32,936 nucleotides of DNA, taken from Pseudomonadales bacterium (lineage in GTDB: Bacteria; Pseudomonadota; Gammaproteobacteria; Pseudomonadales; Azotimanducaceae). Numbering within the stretch: position 1 is the first letter of the stretch; every line of letters begins with the position of its first letter. Both the position numbers and the translations under genes were made by a program. The DNA lies in NCBI GenBank assembly GCA_028277965.1, contig JANQFF010000193.1, positions 1 to 32,936 of the forward strand. Reading direction: 5' to 3'. This document shows, piece after piece, positions 8,247-18,032 of this stretch. The notes under the pieces are model-generated. The model made no database searches, was not told where the DNA came from, and saw only the letters and a program-made list of their open reading frames with translations.

Positions 8247-10970
8247 CTAACCCCTCGCTATCACTGTCGGCACGGGTTTCTGATACCCGGGATCGTGGCG
8301 CAGTTCCACGCTGTCAGCAGGGAGTCTCCTGTTGACTCCCTCACCACCCCATTTGACGTACGCACATCCCTGGCTGACGCCATCTTCAATCTCAACTTCA
8401 AGCGCAACGTCCAGAACATCGCACCGCACGCCGTCTCCGCTGCTGACCCCCAGCACCTCCGCATCCGCCGCACTCAGCACGACAGACGCATAACCCGCTC
8501 GTTCGCGAACTGCCGGTGAACGCACCGCAAGCTCATCGCTGGCAAAAACGGAGAACGCGGGGAACAGCCGGATCCCGGCGGCTTCCGACTGCACAGGTTG
8601 AACGTCGTAAACTGGATCCGTGTTTTTTCCCGCGGGTTCAACCAGGCGCACGCCCGGGTCTCCCCCGGTCAACGGACCCGCAACCTCCTGCTGGAACTTG
8701 AATACCGACTGATTGGAGTTCCAGCCAGGTGACCAGACATACGGCACGAGACCGCCGGGTTGGTTACGGTTATATCCTTCCATTGAAAACGACAACGGCG
8801 TGTCTTCATCAATAGCCGTCTTGGGTTCGTGCACACTGACATCGGCGGTCATCGCTGTCCGGCCGCTTGCCCTGTGCGGCTGACGCGGGACTTTCATATG
8901 TGCAGTTGTCCGGTAGTCCGCTGATGGCGCTACCTCACTCACCGCTGCAAACTGCGGCAATCCTGCAATTGCGGCGCTAACATCATCGACTGTCTCCCAC
9001 TTCATGCGGCCGAAGGCCGCGAGCCACTCCCAGGCGGGACGGATCTCATCAGCGGGCAGAAATACCTCGTAAGACCGTTGCGCTCTCGTCTCATAATTGA
9101 CGAACGTGCCTGTTGATTCCGCGAAACTGGCGGCTGGCATTACCCAGTCCGCGCGGTCTGCGGTTGCACCATCAATGACGTCGATGACTATGAGGTTCTC
9201 AATTGCTTCCAGAGCCTGTTCCACAAGCGCCGGTTCCGCGCGCCGGAACAGATCGTTCTCGAGGACAACCAGAGTTTTGACCTTACCTTCCGCAGCACGC
9301 CCCAGCGCCACATCGACATCACAACCACCCAGCAGAGCAGCTCCGTATGAATTGACCTCCATCCCGGAGAGCAACAACGATGGCGCTTTGTCGCACGCGG
9401 AAAGGGCGGCTGTAATGTGACCGGCAGCCTCAACAATCGCTGCACTCTCCTGACTCGTGCCTGAAACGATGAGAGGACGCTCCGCGCTGGTAAGCGTATT
9501 TACGACATCTTCAATCAAGGCATCATCAATTCCCCCATCCGGAAACCGCTCATCAATCCCGTGGGCAATCGTATGTCCGATCGCTGCGATCCGATGGCTA
9601 TCACCCTGCAGACACCCTCGCGAGATATCATCCAATCCCGTTGGCAGATTTGTGACGAGGAAGAGTGGATTCTTGTGTCCCTGTGCATGATCTTTTACCC
9701 CGGCTGCCTGCCACGTCGGGATCCCGGCATCTTCGGCCATCTGCAGCGCTTCATTTCGCACTGCCTGGCGGATGCTGAGTGCAGCCCGGGGCGCTGTATT
9801 CAACACGTCCTCTCCCAGAACCAGCACAGCATCCGCTTGTTCGACGTCGCTGAGACTGGCTATCTGTCCGGCCCCGGCGTCATACACCTCGAGCGTTCTC
9901 AAAGTGGCTCGCGCCTCACCGGCACCCAGACCGCAGGAGAAGTTGTCCACTCCAACGAGCTCTCGTAGTGCAAAATTGCTTTCGAGACTCGCACGCGGAG
10001 AGCCGATTCCCAGTACGCCGCCAGCGGACAGAAGGCTGGATATTTCCTGGAGAGATTCATCAACGGCTACCATCTCAAATACACCGTCTTCAGCCCGTCT
10101 GCCTGGATGGCGGATCCGCGTTTCCTCATTGACAAATCCACTGCCGAACCGCCCACGATCACACAGAAAGTAACCGTTGATCTCCCCGTGGTATCGATTG
10201 GTGATTCGTTTCAGCCGGCCGTAACGCTCTGCCGGAAAAGTGTTGCAGCCAACCGAGCAACCCATACAGATCCCGGGAGCTGAACGAAGATCCCACTTGC
10301 GGGTGTAGGAACTCGAGAATGGTTTGTCGGTGAACACACCCGTTGGACACACTTCCACGAGGTTGCCTGCAAACGGGTTTTCAAGCACGCCGTCCTGCTC
10401 GCGCCCGAAGTACATGCGCGCCCGGGATCCGAACGCCTGCAGGTCCGTGCCACCCGCATAATCCCGGTAATAGCGGACACACCGGTAACAGGTAATGCAT
10501 CGATTCATCTCATGGTTGATGAAGGGTCCCAGGTACTGGTTGTTAAATGTGCGTTTGTTGCCGCGATAGCGGCGTGCTGAGTGGCCGGTCATGACCGTCA
10601 TGTCCTGCAGGTGGCATTCGCCACCTTCTTCGCAGACCGGGCAATCATGGGGATGGTTTTCCATCAGCCACTCGATCACGGACTCTCTGAATTCAGCAGC
10701 ATGAGCCGCCTCCACTGACACCCGTAAACCCTCGGTCACAGGTGTCATACAGGCCATCGTCAGCCTTCCACGCTCATCTTCTTCATCCGCGTAAACCATG
10801 ACTGCGCATTGCCGACACGCACCAACCGAACCCAGCGAGGGGTGCCAGCAGAAGTATGGAAGGTCGAGCTTCTGATCGAGGACTGCCTGTAAGAGGTTCT
10901 CACCGGGTGTGGCCTCGTAGGTATTCCCGTCTATCCAGACATTAACTGTGTTGTTGGTTTCTTCGCTCAT
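8247..10970 (-). CDS. nuoG: NADH-quinone oxidoreductase subunit G
   Basis: This is the largest peripheral subunit, carrying electrons through several clusters. From the ATG at 10970 (ATGA overlap with the nuoF stop) it has 907 residues; the open frame runs 14 codons further upstream into nuoF. Cluster ligands are visible: [2Fe-2S] Cys41, 52, 55, 74; His106 with Cys110, 113, 119; Cys158, 161, 164, 208; and the additional N7 set Cys235, 238, 242, 270 (CMGCSVGC...C). N7 is present in E. coli-type enzymes and absent from many others. The rest is a molybdopterin-oxidoreductase-like fold without obvious cofactor ligands, as is normal in NuoG. Confidence 0.96.
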   Translation of the reverse strand: MSEETNNTVNVWIDGNTYEATPGENLLQAVLDQKLDLPYFCWHPSLGSVGACRQCAVMVYADEEDERGRLTMACMTPVTEGLRVSVEAAHAAEFRESVIEWLMENHPHDCPVCEEGGECHLQDMTVMTGHSARRYRGNKRTFNNQYLGPFINHEMNRCITCYRCVRYYRDYAGGTDLQAFGSRARMYFGREQDGVLENPFAGNLVEVCPTGVFTDKPFSSSYTRKWDLRSAPGICMGCSVGCNTFPAERYGRLKRITNRYHGEINGYFLCDRGRFGSGFVNEETRIRHPGRRAEDGVFEMVAVDESLQEISSLLSAGGVLGIGSPRASLESNFALRELVGVDNFSCGLGAGEARATLRTLEVYDAGAGQIASLSDVEQADAVLVLGEDVLNTAPRAALSIRQAVRNEALQMAEDAGIPTWQAAGVKDHAQGHKNPLFLVTNLPTGLDDISRGCLQGDSHRIAAIGHTIAHGIDERFPDGGIDDALIEDVVNTLTSAERPLIVSGTSQESAAIVEAAGHITAALSACDKAPSLLLSGMEVNSYGAALLGGCDVDVALGRAAEGKVKTLVVLENDLFRRAEPALVEQALEAIENLIVIDVIDGATADRADWVMPAASFAESTGTFVNYETRAQRSYEVFLPADEIRPAWEWLAAFGRMKWETVDDVSAAIAGLPQFAAVSEVAPSADYRTTAHMKVPRQPHRASGRTAMTADVSVHEPKTAIDEDTPLSFSMEGYNRNQPGGLVPYVWSPGWNSNQSVFKFQQEVAGPLTGGDPGVRLVEPAGKNTDPVYDVQPVQSEAAGIRLFPAFSVFASDELAVRSPAVRERAGYASVVLSAADAEVLGVSSGDGVRCDVLDVALEVEIEDGVSQGCAYVKWGGEGVNRRLPADSVELRHDPGYQKPVPTVIARG

Positions 10971-12274
10971 CCCGCACTTTCCTGTACTGGCATGACATCC
11001 CGGTACTTGCACCGACCTGTGGCCAGATGTTCTTCAAAGTCCTCGCGGAAATATTTGAGGGCGCTCTGCAGCGGCTCGATGGCACCTGTTGCATGCAGAC
11101 AGAACGTATTGCCAGGGGCGCCTATAAACGCCGCGTTTTTGTCCAGAAGTTCAAGATCCCCCGGTTCACCCCGACCAGCTTCGATGTCAGCCAGCACCTG
11201 TTCGAGCCAGGGCAGACCCTCCCTGCAGGGCGTGCAGAAACCACACGATTCCTGCGCAAAAAAGTGCTGCAGATTGAGCGATATGCCAACCGGGCAGACC
11301 GAATCATCCATCAGGATCATGGTGCCCGTTCCCATCCTCGACCCCGCGGCCTGTATGGAGCCATAGTCCATGGGCAGATCGAGGTGTTCTTCAACGAGGA
11401 AATCGGTGGACGCCCCACCCGGAAGAATCCCGCGCAGCCGGTAACCCTCCATCATCCCACCGGCATGGACCTCGATGATCTCGCGGATTGTCGTTCCGAT
11501 CGGCAGCTCCCAGAGGCCGGGATTGTTGACCCTTCCGGAGACCCCATAGAGCTTCGTACCGGAGTCCTCGCCAATACCCAGGTCCTGATACCACTCTGCT
11601 CCGTGGCTTAAGATTCCCGGCACGTTGCAGAGCGTTTCGATGTTGTTGACGATTGTCGGTCTTCCCCACGCACCACTGGCAGGAGGAAACGGTGGTTTGG
11701 TACGAGGGTTGGCGCGTTTACCTTCAAGGGCGTTCAGGAGCGCCGTTTCTTCACCACAAATGTAGCGACCTCCCGAACGATGAATGTCCAGCGACAGGGC
11801 ATAGCTGGTACCGAATATGCCGTCACCGAGGAGACCCGCTTCGCGGGCCGCCCTGATGGCCGCATCGAGCTGTCGGTACGGCTCGTGGTACTCACCTCTC
11901 AAAAAAACATAAGCCTGATCGGCACCGATTGCGTAAGACGCGATCAGCATGCCTTCAACGAGAAGATGAGGATCGTATTCGAGCAGGTACCTGTCTTTGA
12001 ACGTCCCCGGCTCCATCTCATCGCCGTTGCAGACGAGGTATTTACGGCCTTCAACGTCCGGAACGAAACTCCATTTCACCCCTGTTGGAAATCCGGCACC
12101 ACCCCGACCTCTCAGGTTCGCCTCCTTGACGATTTCCTGGACTTCGCCGGGTGTCATTTCTGTGAGAGCCCGGCGTGCAGCTTCGTACCCACCGGCCTCA
12201 CGATAGGCTTCAAGGCTGACAAGGCCACCCACGTCGTCGATCCTGCCGGTCAGCGGTTTCAGCTCAACACTCAT
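10967..12274 (-). CDS. nuoF: NADH-quinone oxidoreductase subunit F
   Basis: This is the NADH-oxidising flavoprotein subunit, 435 residues long. The FMN/NADH-binding motif GRGGAGFPTG is at 56-65 and CNGDEMEPGTFKDR at 82-95. The N3 [4Fe-4S] ligands are Cys344, Cys347, Cys350 (SCGFCTPCREG) and Cys392 (NTFCLHATG). It works with NuoE and NuoG as the electron input module. The ATG overlaps the nuoE stop by ATGA and its own stop overlaps nuoG the same way. Confidence 0.97.
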   Translation of the reverse strand: MSVELKPLTGRIDDVGGLVSLEAYREAGGYEAARRALTEMTPGEVQEIVKEANLRGRGGAGFPTGVKWSFVPDVEGRKYLVCNGDEMEPGTFKDRYLLEYDPHLLVEGMLIASYAIGADQAYVFLRGEYHEPYRQLDAAIRAAREAGLLGDGIFGTSYALSLDIHRSGGRYICGEETALLNALEGKRANPRTKPPFPPASGAWGRPTIVNNIETLCNVPGILSHGAEWYQDLGIGEDSGTKLYGVSGRVNNPGLWELPIGTTIREIIEVHAGGMMEGYRLRGILPGGASTDFLVEEHLDLPMDYGSIQAAGSRMGTGTMILMDDSVCPVGISLNLQHFFAQESCGFCTPCREGLPWLEQVLADIEAGRGEPGDLELLDKNAAFIGAPGNTFCLHATGAIEPLQSALKYFREDFEEHLATGRCKYRDVMPVQESAG

Positions 12275-12759
12275 TCGAACTGCTCCAGGATTCCGGGCAG
12301 GTCATCTGCTTTCACCGGGCCGAAGAGTTGATCATCGATCATCATTGCCGGGGCTCTGTCGCAGGCTCCGAGACAAACGATCGGCAGGAGTGTAAAACGG
12401 TCATCCGCCGTGGTTTCACCAGGCTTCACGCCAATCGAATCTTCGACCGCGACCCGCAAGTTGTCACAGCCCATGACATAACAACTCACGCTGTCACAGA
12501 CCATGACCACATGCCGACCCACGGGTTGGCGGAAGATCAGGTTGTAAAATGTCGCGATACTGTCCAGTTCAGCCGCGGACATACCCAGCAGGCGTGCGAT
12601 GGCGCCGATACTTTGATCAGAAATCCAGCCGCGTTTCTCCTGCACAATCTGCAAAGCTTCAATGGCTGCCGACGGACGATCAGGCACGTGCGATGCCGCT
12701 TCCTCGATCAGGTCGATCTCTTCATTGGAGAGCACCTCTATGAATTCGACTTCGCTCAT
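12271..12759 (-). CDS. nuoE: NADH-quinone oxidoreductase subunit E
   Basis: This is the 24-kDa-type subunit with the N1a [2Fe-2S] cluster in a thioredoxin-like fold, 162 residues long. The ligands are Cys88, Cys93, Cys129 and Cys133 (CDSVSC and CLGAC). The helical N-terminal part includes [22 protein letters not shown], which is typical of the family. It is coupled by 4-base overlaps to nuoCD upstream and nuoF downstream. Confidence 0.97.
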   Translation of the reverse strand: MSEVEFIEVLSNEEIDLIEEAASHVPDRPSAAIEALQIVQEKRGWISDQSIGAIARLLGMSAAELDSIATFYNLIFRQPVGRHVVMVCDSVSCYVMGCDNLRVAVEDSIGVKPGETTADDRFTLLPIVCLGACDRAPAMMIDDQLFGPVKADDLPGILEQFE

Positions 12760-14519
12760 CGGTCCACGTCCGCCATGACAAAATCGATACTTGCGATGAT
12801 CGCTATGAGATCCGCAATCATGAACCCGTTACTGATGAGGGGGATCATCTGCAGCGCCGGAAAACTCGGGGTACGTATCCGTGTGCGATAACTCATTCCC
12901 CCGCCATCGGAGGTCAGGTAATACGAATTCCAGCCTTTGGTTGCCTCTATCATCATGCAGCATTCCGAAGGTGGAACGACCGGTCCCCAACTCACATTCA
13001 GAAAGTGATGAATGAGCGTTTCGATGTCCTGCATCGTGCGCTCTTTGGGTGGAGGTGTCGTCTGTGGATGGGTTGCCTTGTACGGCCCGGATGGCATGTT
13101 GTCCACACACTGACGGATGATCCTCAGGCTCTGACGGATCTCCTCAATCCGCACCCGCGCACGGTCGTAAACATCTCCACCGTCGGCAACCGGTATTTCG
13201 AAGTCGAACTGATCGTAGCCCCCGTACGGTCTCTTCCTGCGCAGATCCCAATCACACCCAGTTGCCCTTAAAGAGGGTCCGGTTATCCCCCACTCCAGCG
13301 CTTCCTCGGTGCTGTACTGGCCGACGCCGACACTGCGCTGTTTGAGAATGCTGTTCTGCATGGCCATCTTTTCGTAGTGATCCATGCGGGCCGGCATGTA
13401 ATCCACAAAATCCCTGACCATGGTGTCCCACCCTTCGGGCAGGTCCTGACAGACACCACCAATCCGGAACCAGCTTGGATGCATCCGCCCGCCCGTGATC
13501 GCCTCGATGATGCTGAACAGCCTTTCCCGATCGGCAAACATGTAGAAAACGGGTGACATCTGCCCAACGTCCTGGGCAAACGTGCCGTAGAAAACCAGGT
13601 GACTGGATATGCGGAAAAGCTCTGCCAGCATGATCCTGATGTACTGGGCTCGCGGTGGTACCTCGATACCAGCCATCATTTCTACCGCCATAACGTACGG
13701 CAGGTTGTTCATCACGCCACCGAGATAGTCAATGCGGTCCGTGTAGGGAATGTAGGTATGCCAGGACTGGCGCTCCCCCATTTTCTCCGCGCCACGGTGG
13801 TGGTAGCCGATATCCGGAACAGCATCGATGATGACCTCTCCGTCCAGCTGCAGCGCTATACGGAAGACCCCATGGACACTCGGATGGTTTGGTCCCAGAT
13901 TCAGGAACATGAAATCGGTGTGGGCAGCATGTGCCGTCATGCCCCACTCAGCAGGATCGAAGCGCAGGCTTTCCTGCTGGGCATCCTGAAACTCCTGCGT
14001 CATCTTGTACGGGTCCATTTCCGTTGCGCGCGCGGGATGCTCTTTGCGCAGCGGATGCCCCTCCCATAATGGCGGCGTGAGGATTCGGGTGAGATTGGGA
14101 TGGCCGTCGAACGTGATGCCAAACATGTCCCAGGCTTCCCGCTCGTACCAGTTGGCATTCGCAAAGACGCCTGTCACCGAATCAACATGCGGAAACTCAC
14201 CGGACAGCCCCACCTTGATACGTATGTCCTCATCCCGGTCCAGGGACATCAGGTGGTAGAACACAGTGAAGTCCGCTTGAGGCAGACCGGCACGATGTTC
14301 CCGCAACCGTTCATCAACGGCAGACAGATCGAATAACAGATTGAATGGGCGATCGATCCCGGTTTTGAGATACGTCAGGGCATCGACAATTCGACTTTCA
14401 GGAATCCATACAGTGGGTATCCCGTCCACCGTATTCTGGTGAACGCAGCCAGGCCCGAGACGAGCCTGTAGCAGACCGGCTACCGTATCGGCCGCCGGCT
14501 GAAGAACTGCTTCTGACAT
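12756..14519 (-). CDS. nuoC: NADH-quinone oxidoreductase fused subunit C/D
   Basis: This single 587-residue protein fuses the 30-kDa (NuoC) and 49-kDa (NuoD) subunits, as in E. coli and Pseudomonas (nuoCD). The NuoC part runs to about residue 195 and carries [12 protein letters not shown] (124-135) and the GHPLRKEHP stretch. NuoD starts near 205 with [12 protein letters not shown] and [15 protein letters not shown] (236-250) and ends with the quinone-site region close to DFVMADVDR. NuoD lines the quinone-binding pocket with NuoB. It begins 16 bases after the nuoB stop and its stop overlaps nuoE. The fusion supports a gammaproteobacterial origin. Confidence 0.97.
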   Translation of the reverse strand: MSEAVLQPAADTVAGLLQARLGPGCVHQNTVDGIPTVWIPESRIVDALTYLKTGIDRPFNLLFDLSAVDERLREHRAGLPQADFTVFYHLMSLDRDEDIRIKVGLSGEFPHVDSVTGVFANANWYEREAWDMFGITFDGHPNLTRILTPPLWEGHPLRKEHPARATEMDPYKMTQEFQDAQQESLRFDPAEWGMTAHAAHTDFMFLNLGPNHPSVHGVFRIALQLDGEVIIDAVPDIGYHHRGAEKMGERQSWHTYIPYTDRIDYLGGVMNNLPYVMAVEMMAGIEVPPRAQYIRIMLAELFRISSHLVFYGTFAQDVGQMSPVFYMFADRERLFSIIEAITGGRMHPSWFRIGGVCQDLPEGWDTMVRDFVDYMPARMDHYEKMAMQNSILKQRSVGVGQYSTEEALEWGITGPSLRATGCDWDLRRKRPYGGYDQFDFEIPVADGGDVYDRARVRIEEIRQSLRIIRQCVDNMPSGPYKATHPQTTPPPKERTMQDIETLIHHFLNVSWGPVVPPSECCMMIEATKGWNSYYLTSDGGGMSYRTRIRTPSFPALQMIPLISNGFMIADLIAIIASIDFVMADVDR

Positions 14520-14535
14520 CTATACCCTTAGTTCA

Positions 14536-15237
14536 TCAACTTCCTCGACTGGCCTTACTGCGCAATAGGTCGTCAGAAAGTGGGGCGTCACCAACGGATG
14601 TCGGTTCTGCCAACTCAGTTACTTCTATACGCTGAGGGGTTTTAAGATCCCTCTGGCTGGGTGGATTACGCGTCACATGGACATCCCGTCCGTCGTGATC
14701 CACGGTCCAGCTCAGAGGTCTTGGATTGTCGGCTACCGCCTGCTGCAGGAGCGTGATTCCATACAGCAGTGCTTCCGGGCGCGGCGGGCACCCGGGTACA
14801 TAAACATCAACCGGGAGAAACTTGTCTGCTCCCTGCACAACACTGTAGATGTCGTACATTCCACCTGAATTGGCACAGCTGCCCATCGATATGACCCAGC
14901 GGGGTTCGAGCAGCTGATCGTAAAGATGCTGCAGCACGGGCCCCATCTTCCGGAAGACAGTTCCGGAGACAACAATGAGGTCGGCCTGCCGTGGCGTCGC
15001 CCGGATCACTTCCGAACCAAACCGGGAGATATCGTGCCTCGATGTGAATGCCGTTGCCATCTCGACGTAGCAACAGGAGAGCCCGAAGTTGAAAGGCCAG
15101 ATGGAGTTTGAACGGCTCCAGGCAATGAGGTCTTCCACTTTCGCAAGCAACACACTCTTGCTCACATCCTCCTGATAAGCGCTGTCAACCTCCGTCATCG
15201 GGTGCCCCGGTTCGGCTTTGGTCAAACGCCAGCGCAT
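14536..15237 (-). CDS. nuoB: NADH-quinone oxidoreductase subunit B
   Basis: This subunit holds the terminal N2 [4Fe-4S] cluster that reduces quinone. From the ATG at 15237 (ATGA overlap with the nuoA stop) it has 233 residues; E. coli has 220. The N2 ligands are Cys55, Cys56, Cys121 and Cys150 in [22 protein letters not shown] and [13 protein letters not shown]. An upstream in-frame start at 15390 would lie deep in nuoA and is rejected; an internal ATG at 15198 is an alternative. The C-terminal tail of about 60 residues after the conserved core is variable. Confidence 0.95.
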   Translation of the reverse strand: MRWRLTKAEPGHPMTEVDSAYQEDVSKSVLLAKVEDLIAWSRSNSIWPFNFGLSCCYVEMATAFTSRHDISRFGSEVIRATPRQADLIVVSGTVFRKMGPVLQHLYDQLLEPRWVISMGSCANSGGMYDIYSVVQGADKFLPVDVYVPGCPPRPEALLYGITLLQQAVADNPRPLSWTVDHDGRDVHVTRNPPSQRDLKTPQRIEVTELAEPTSVGDAPLSDDLLRSKASRGS

Positions 15238-15725
15238 CAGGCAGCCTCCCTGCTTTCGTCCGTCACCGCGTAGCCACCGCGAGCGCGGCGTCGCAGCACA
15301 CCCCAGTCGAGCGCCCCGGTTTTCAATTCGTAAATGAGCGCAACAAGCAGGATCACGATAAAGATGGATGCTCCTATATAGCCTTGCCACCCGAGCTCAA
15401 AGAAGGCGACTGCCCAGGCAAATATGAAAATGGTTTCCAGATCGAAGATCACAAAGAACATCGCGATCAGGTAAAACTCGATGGAAAGCCGTGTTTCCTC
15501 GGCACTTCCGACAGGTACAACGCCGGATTCGAAAGGCAGGTCTGTTGTCTTGTTACGCTGTGTACGTGAACCGAGGAAATAAGAAACCCCGAGGATCACA
15601 CCGAGCAGTGCAACCACGGATAAGGCGTAAAGCAGAAAAGGCCAAAGGTTTTGCGCCTGCTCCGCTGCCGCCGCAGTGTCTATGCCCGTACCCACATCAG
15701 TCCCCCACTTCCGTGACCGTTGCAT
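15237..15725 (-). CDS. nuoA: NADH-quinone oxidoreductase subunit A
   Basis: This is the first gene of the operon and a three-helix membrane subunit near the quinone site. It has 162 residues from the ATG at 15725. The diagnostic stretches are [11 protein letters not shown] (63-73) and [22 protein letters not shown] (84-105), plus GALDW near 137-141. The ATG has no good ribosome-binding site. An in-frame GTG at 15695 does, with GGGGG 6 bases before it, and would give 152 residues, closer to the 147 of E. coli, so the true start is uncertain. Confidence 0.94.
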   Translation of the reverse strand: MQRSRKWGTDVGTGIDTAAAAEQAQNLWPFLLYALSVVALLGVILGVSYFLGSRTQRNKTTDLPFESGVVPVGSAEETRLSIEFYLIAMFFVIFDLETIFIFAWAVAFFELGWQGYIGASIFIVILLVALIYELKTGALDWGVLRRRARGGYAVTDESREAA

Positions 15726-15804
15726 AGCTTTAGCGTCAAAGCGCCGTGCGTCAGAGAGAATAGATCTTTTTGACGTTTAACTGAATAGCTTGTTACAGAT
15801 TTTT
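15726..15804 (-). promoter_or_regulatory. Upstream region of the nuo operon
   Basis: This AT-rich interval between the REP palindrome and nuoA must hold any dedicated nuo promoter. On the minus strand the best -10-like hexamer is TATTCT (about 15763-15768), with a poor -35 match 17 bases upstream, so no convincing sigma70 site is seen. If the REP hairpin does not stop transcription, nuo could also be read from glmS. Confidence 0.25.
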
Positions 15805-15880
15805 TGATCGCGGCTGAAGCCGCTTCTACAGAGATAGCGAGATCTGTCTGACTCTGTAGGAGCGGCTTCAGCCGCGATCA
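15805..15880. repeat. REP-type palindrome, copy B
   Basis: Arms at 15805-15833 and 15852-15880 are 29 bases each with one mismatch (G opposite T, a G-U wobble in RNA) and an 18-base spacer. The core is the same as in copies A and C, but with CTTCAGCC in place of CTTTAGCC. Its outer TGATCGCGG provides the TGA stop of glmS. There is no T-run after the hairpin in the glmS direction, so it is not a classic intrinsic terminator. Confidence 0.92.
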
Positions 15881-17707
15881 TTCCACCGTCACGCTCTTCG
15901 CCAGGTTCCTTGGCTTGTCCACATCACACTCCCTGATCTTCGCGCACTCATATGCCAGGAGTTGCAGTGGAATCAGGTGGACAATTGGCTGAAGTGCGGG
16001 ATGTGTCTGTGGAACGACAACGCAATCGTCGACGAAACCGGCAAGCTCATCACTCTGCCCAATCGCGAGAAGCGGACCTCCTCGTGTGCGGATCTCCTCC
16101 AGCGTCGAGATGTTTTTCGCATACAGATCGTCGTCAGGAACGATTGCAACAGTTGGTGTTTCTTCATCGATCAGCGCCAACGGACCATGTTTCAGTTCAG
16201 ATGCGGGGTATGCTTCCGCGTGAATGTAGGACACTTCTTTGAGCTTCAGCGCTCCTTCCCTGGCCAGACCAAAGCTCTCACCACGCCCGACGAAGTAGGC
16301 ATCGCTGAACCGGGCGTACCGTTCCGCCACTTCAGCGACTTCCTCTTTCCTCGCAACGAGCCCCTCAACCTGCTCAGGCAGTTTCTCCAGCGCTTCGATG
16401 ATCCGGCCACCCTCTGCGGGAGACAGATCACGCATGCGTCCCAGGTACAGAGCGAGGAGGGCAAAAACGACTACCGTGCTGGTGAAGGTCTTTGTCGATA
16501 CAACGGCGATCTCGGGACCCGCATGCAGGTACACACCCGCGCCACATTGCCTGGCGATGGAACTGCCCACCACGTTGACAACACCAAGAACAGTACCGCC
16601 TTTGCGCTGGATTTCCTGCACGGCACTCAACGTGTCGTACGTTTCACCCGATTGACTGATTGCAAAATAGAGCGTGTCACGCTCGATGATCGGATTGCGA
16701 TAACGGAATTCCGCGGCGGATTCCGCGTCAGCCGGTATACGCGCCAATCGCTCTATGAGAGACGCGCCTATCGAACCGGCGATAAGGGCACTGCCACATC
16801 CCAGCAACTTGATTCGCTTGAAACCAAGCATTTCCGCGGGTTCGAGATTAAGGCCTCCGAAGTGCGCTGTGTTGAAACGCTTGTCAAGGCGCCCCCTTAG
16901 TACACGCCGGATCGCGTCTGGTTGTTCAGAGATCTCCTTCAGGGTGAACGTGTCGAACTCGCCAAGCTCATACCGCGTCGATTCGAGATCGATGGTCACG
17001 GGCTGTCTATCTGCATGTTGGTCGAGCAGGTTTTCGATTTCGTATTCGCGGGCGCGAACCCGGCAGACATCTCCATCGTCCAGATAGATGACCTGGCGGG
17101 TATGCGAAACCAAAGCTGATGCATCCGAGGCAACGAACATCTCGTGCTCACCGAGACCGAGCACAACCGGGCTGCCGTTGCGAGCGATGACAATCTCGTC
17201 AGGTACGCTCGTATGCATGACAGCGATCCCATATGCACCGGTTACGCGATTCAGCGCACTCTGCACAGCCTCAAAAAGGTCAGGGGTCTCCAGCTCCTGA
17301 TACTCGTGTGCGATGAGCGCGGCCAGGACTTCGGAGTCGGTCTCGGTCGCAAAATCGATTCCCTTGGCTTCGAGGAATCCCGCCAATTCCCGTGCGTTTT
17401 CTACGATGCCGTTGTGTACCAGCACCAGTTCCCCGGAGGGATCCGTGTGGGGATGGGCATTCAGGTCACTGGGTTCACCATGTGTTGCCCAGCGTGTATG
17501 CCCGATGCCGCACTTCGCCGCACTGCGTTTGGGCAACGCTTTCTTGAGTTCCTGGAGCCGGCCACAGCGTTTGATGACGTCAATCCCGGCGCCTCGATTG
17601 AGCGCCACACCGGCAGAGTCATACCCGCGGTACTCGAGCTGGGCGAGGCCTTCCATCAGTATCGGCATCGCCTTGCGCGTGCCAACATACCCTACGATTC
17701 CACACAT
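15878..17707 (-). CDS. glmS: Glutamine--fructose-6-phosphate aminotransferase (isomerizing)
   Basis: GlmS makes glucosamine-6-phosphate from fructose-6-phosphate and glutamine, the first step to UDP-GlcNAc for peptidoglycan and LPS. It has 609 residues, the normal length. The N-terminal MCGIVGYVG gives the catalytic Cys after Met removal, and the glutaminase domain runs to about 220 (GHTRWATHGEPSDLNAHPH). Two SIS sugar-isomerase domains follow (LLGCGSALIAG, AISQSGETYDTLSAV, FVGRGESFGLAREGALKLKE), and the end DKPRNLAKSVTVE is canonical. AGGGAGA lies upstream of the ATG. The stop codon is formed by the edge of a REP palindrome. It sits upstream of nuoA on the same strand. Confidence 0.98.
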   Translation of the reverse strand: MCGIVGYVGTRKAMPILMEGLAQLEYRGYDSAGVALNRGAGIDVIKRCGRLQELKKALPKRSAAKCGIGHTRWATHGEPSDLNAHPHTDPSGELVLVHNGIVENARELAGFLEAKGIDFATETDSEVLAALIAHEYQELETPDLFEAVQSALNRVTGAYGIAVMHTSVPDEIVIARNGSPVVLGLGEHEMFVASDASALVSHTRQVIYLDDGDVCRVRAREYEIENLLDQHADRQPVTIDLESTRYELGEFDTFTLKEISEQPDAIRRVLRGRLDKRFNTAHFGGLNLEPAEMLGFKRIKLLGCGSALIAGSIGASLIERLARIPADAESAAEFRYRNPIIERDTLYFAISQSGETYDTLSAVQEIQRKGGTVLGVVNVVGSSIARQCGAGVYLHAGPEIAVVSTKTFTSTVVVFALLALYLGRMRDLSPAEGGRIIEALEKLPEQVEGLVARKEEVAEVAERYARFSDAYFVGRGESFGLAREGALKLKEVSYIHAEAYPASELKHGPLALIDEETPTVAIVPDDDLYAKNISTLEEIRTRGGPLLAIGQSDELAGFVDDCVVVPQTHPALQPIVHLIPLQLLAYECAKIRECDVDKPRNLAKSVTVE

Positions 17708-17731
17708 ACTGCTTTCTCCCTGAGACGGTAA

Positions 17732-18007
17732 TCAACCGTAGATGATCCTGCGAACCTGACGCTCACTCACAGGCTCAGCCCTGAACGGTCGTGTTTCGAT
17801 TTCTTTCGCGATGACCCTGAAAATGTCAGCGTTGCGCATGTCGGTCTCGTTTTTGAGTTCCGCGTGACGGCGCCGGACAAAGTCGTTCACCGTTTCCGTG
17901 TAGAACGCCAGAACCTCGGTAATAATGCGGTTGGCACGCCGTTCATCCAGTCCACTGGTCTGGCAGATGAAACGACTGAGTGCCTGATCGGTTTGAAGGT
18001 CATCCAT
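17732..18007 (-). CDS. Small conserved-looking protein of unknown function upstream of glmS
   Basis: I do not recognise this protein. It has about 91 residues from the ATG at 18007, or 100 from the ATG at 18034. It is soluble, charged and helical, with EVLAFYTETVNDFVRRRHAE in the middle and an Arg-rich end SERQVRRIIYG. No Cys pair, membrane segment or signal peptide stands out. It ends 24 bases before glmS on the same strand, so the two may be co-transcribed. Its 5' end abuts or overlaps the start of the opposite-strand DUF1080 gene. Neither start has a clear ribosome-binding site. A nucleic-acid-binding role would be a guess. Confidence 0.65.
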   Translation of the reverse strand: MDDLQTDQALSRFICQTSGLDERRANRIITEVLAFYTETVNDFVRRRHAELKNETDMRNADIFRVIAKEIETRPFRAEPVSERQVRRIIYG

Positions 18008-18032
18008 GTTGGAGAGGATTTTGCGACAATTC

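Noticed and set aside
15801-15880. Intrinsic terminator for glmS
   Set aside because: The hairpin is strong, but the following bases in the glmS direction are an A-run, not a T-run, so the REP explanation is preferred.
15962-16900. Plus-strand open frame of 312 codons opposite glmS
   Set aside because: It lies wholly antisense to the intact glmS gene, has no recognisable motif, and its composition reflects the codons of the opposite strand.
15878-17731. glmS ribozyme-type riboswitch
   Set aside because: That element is known from Gram-positive bacteria; only 24 bases separate glmS from the upstream gene, too short to hold it.
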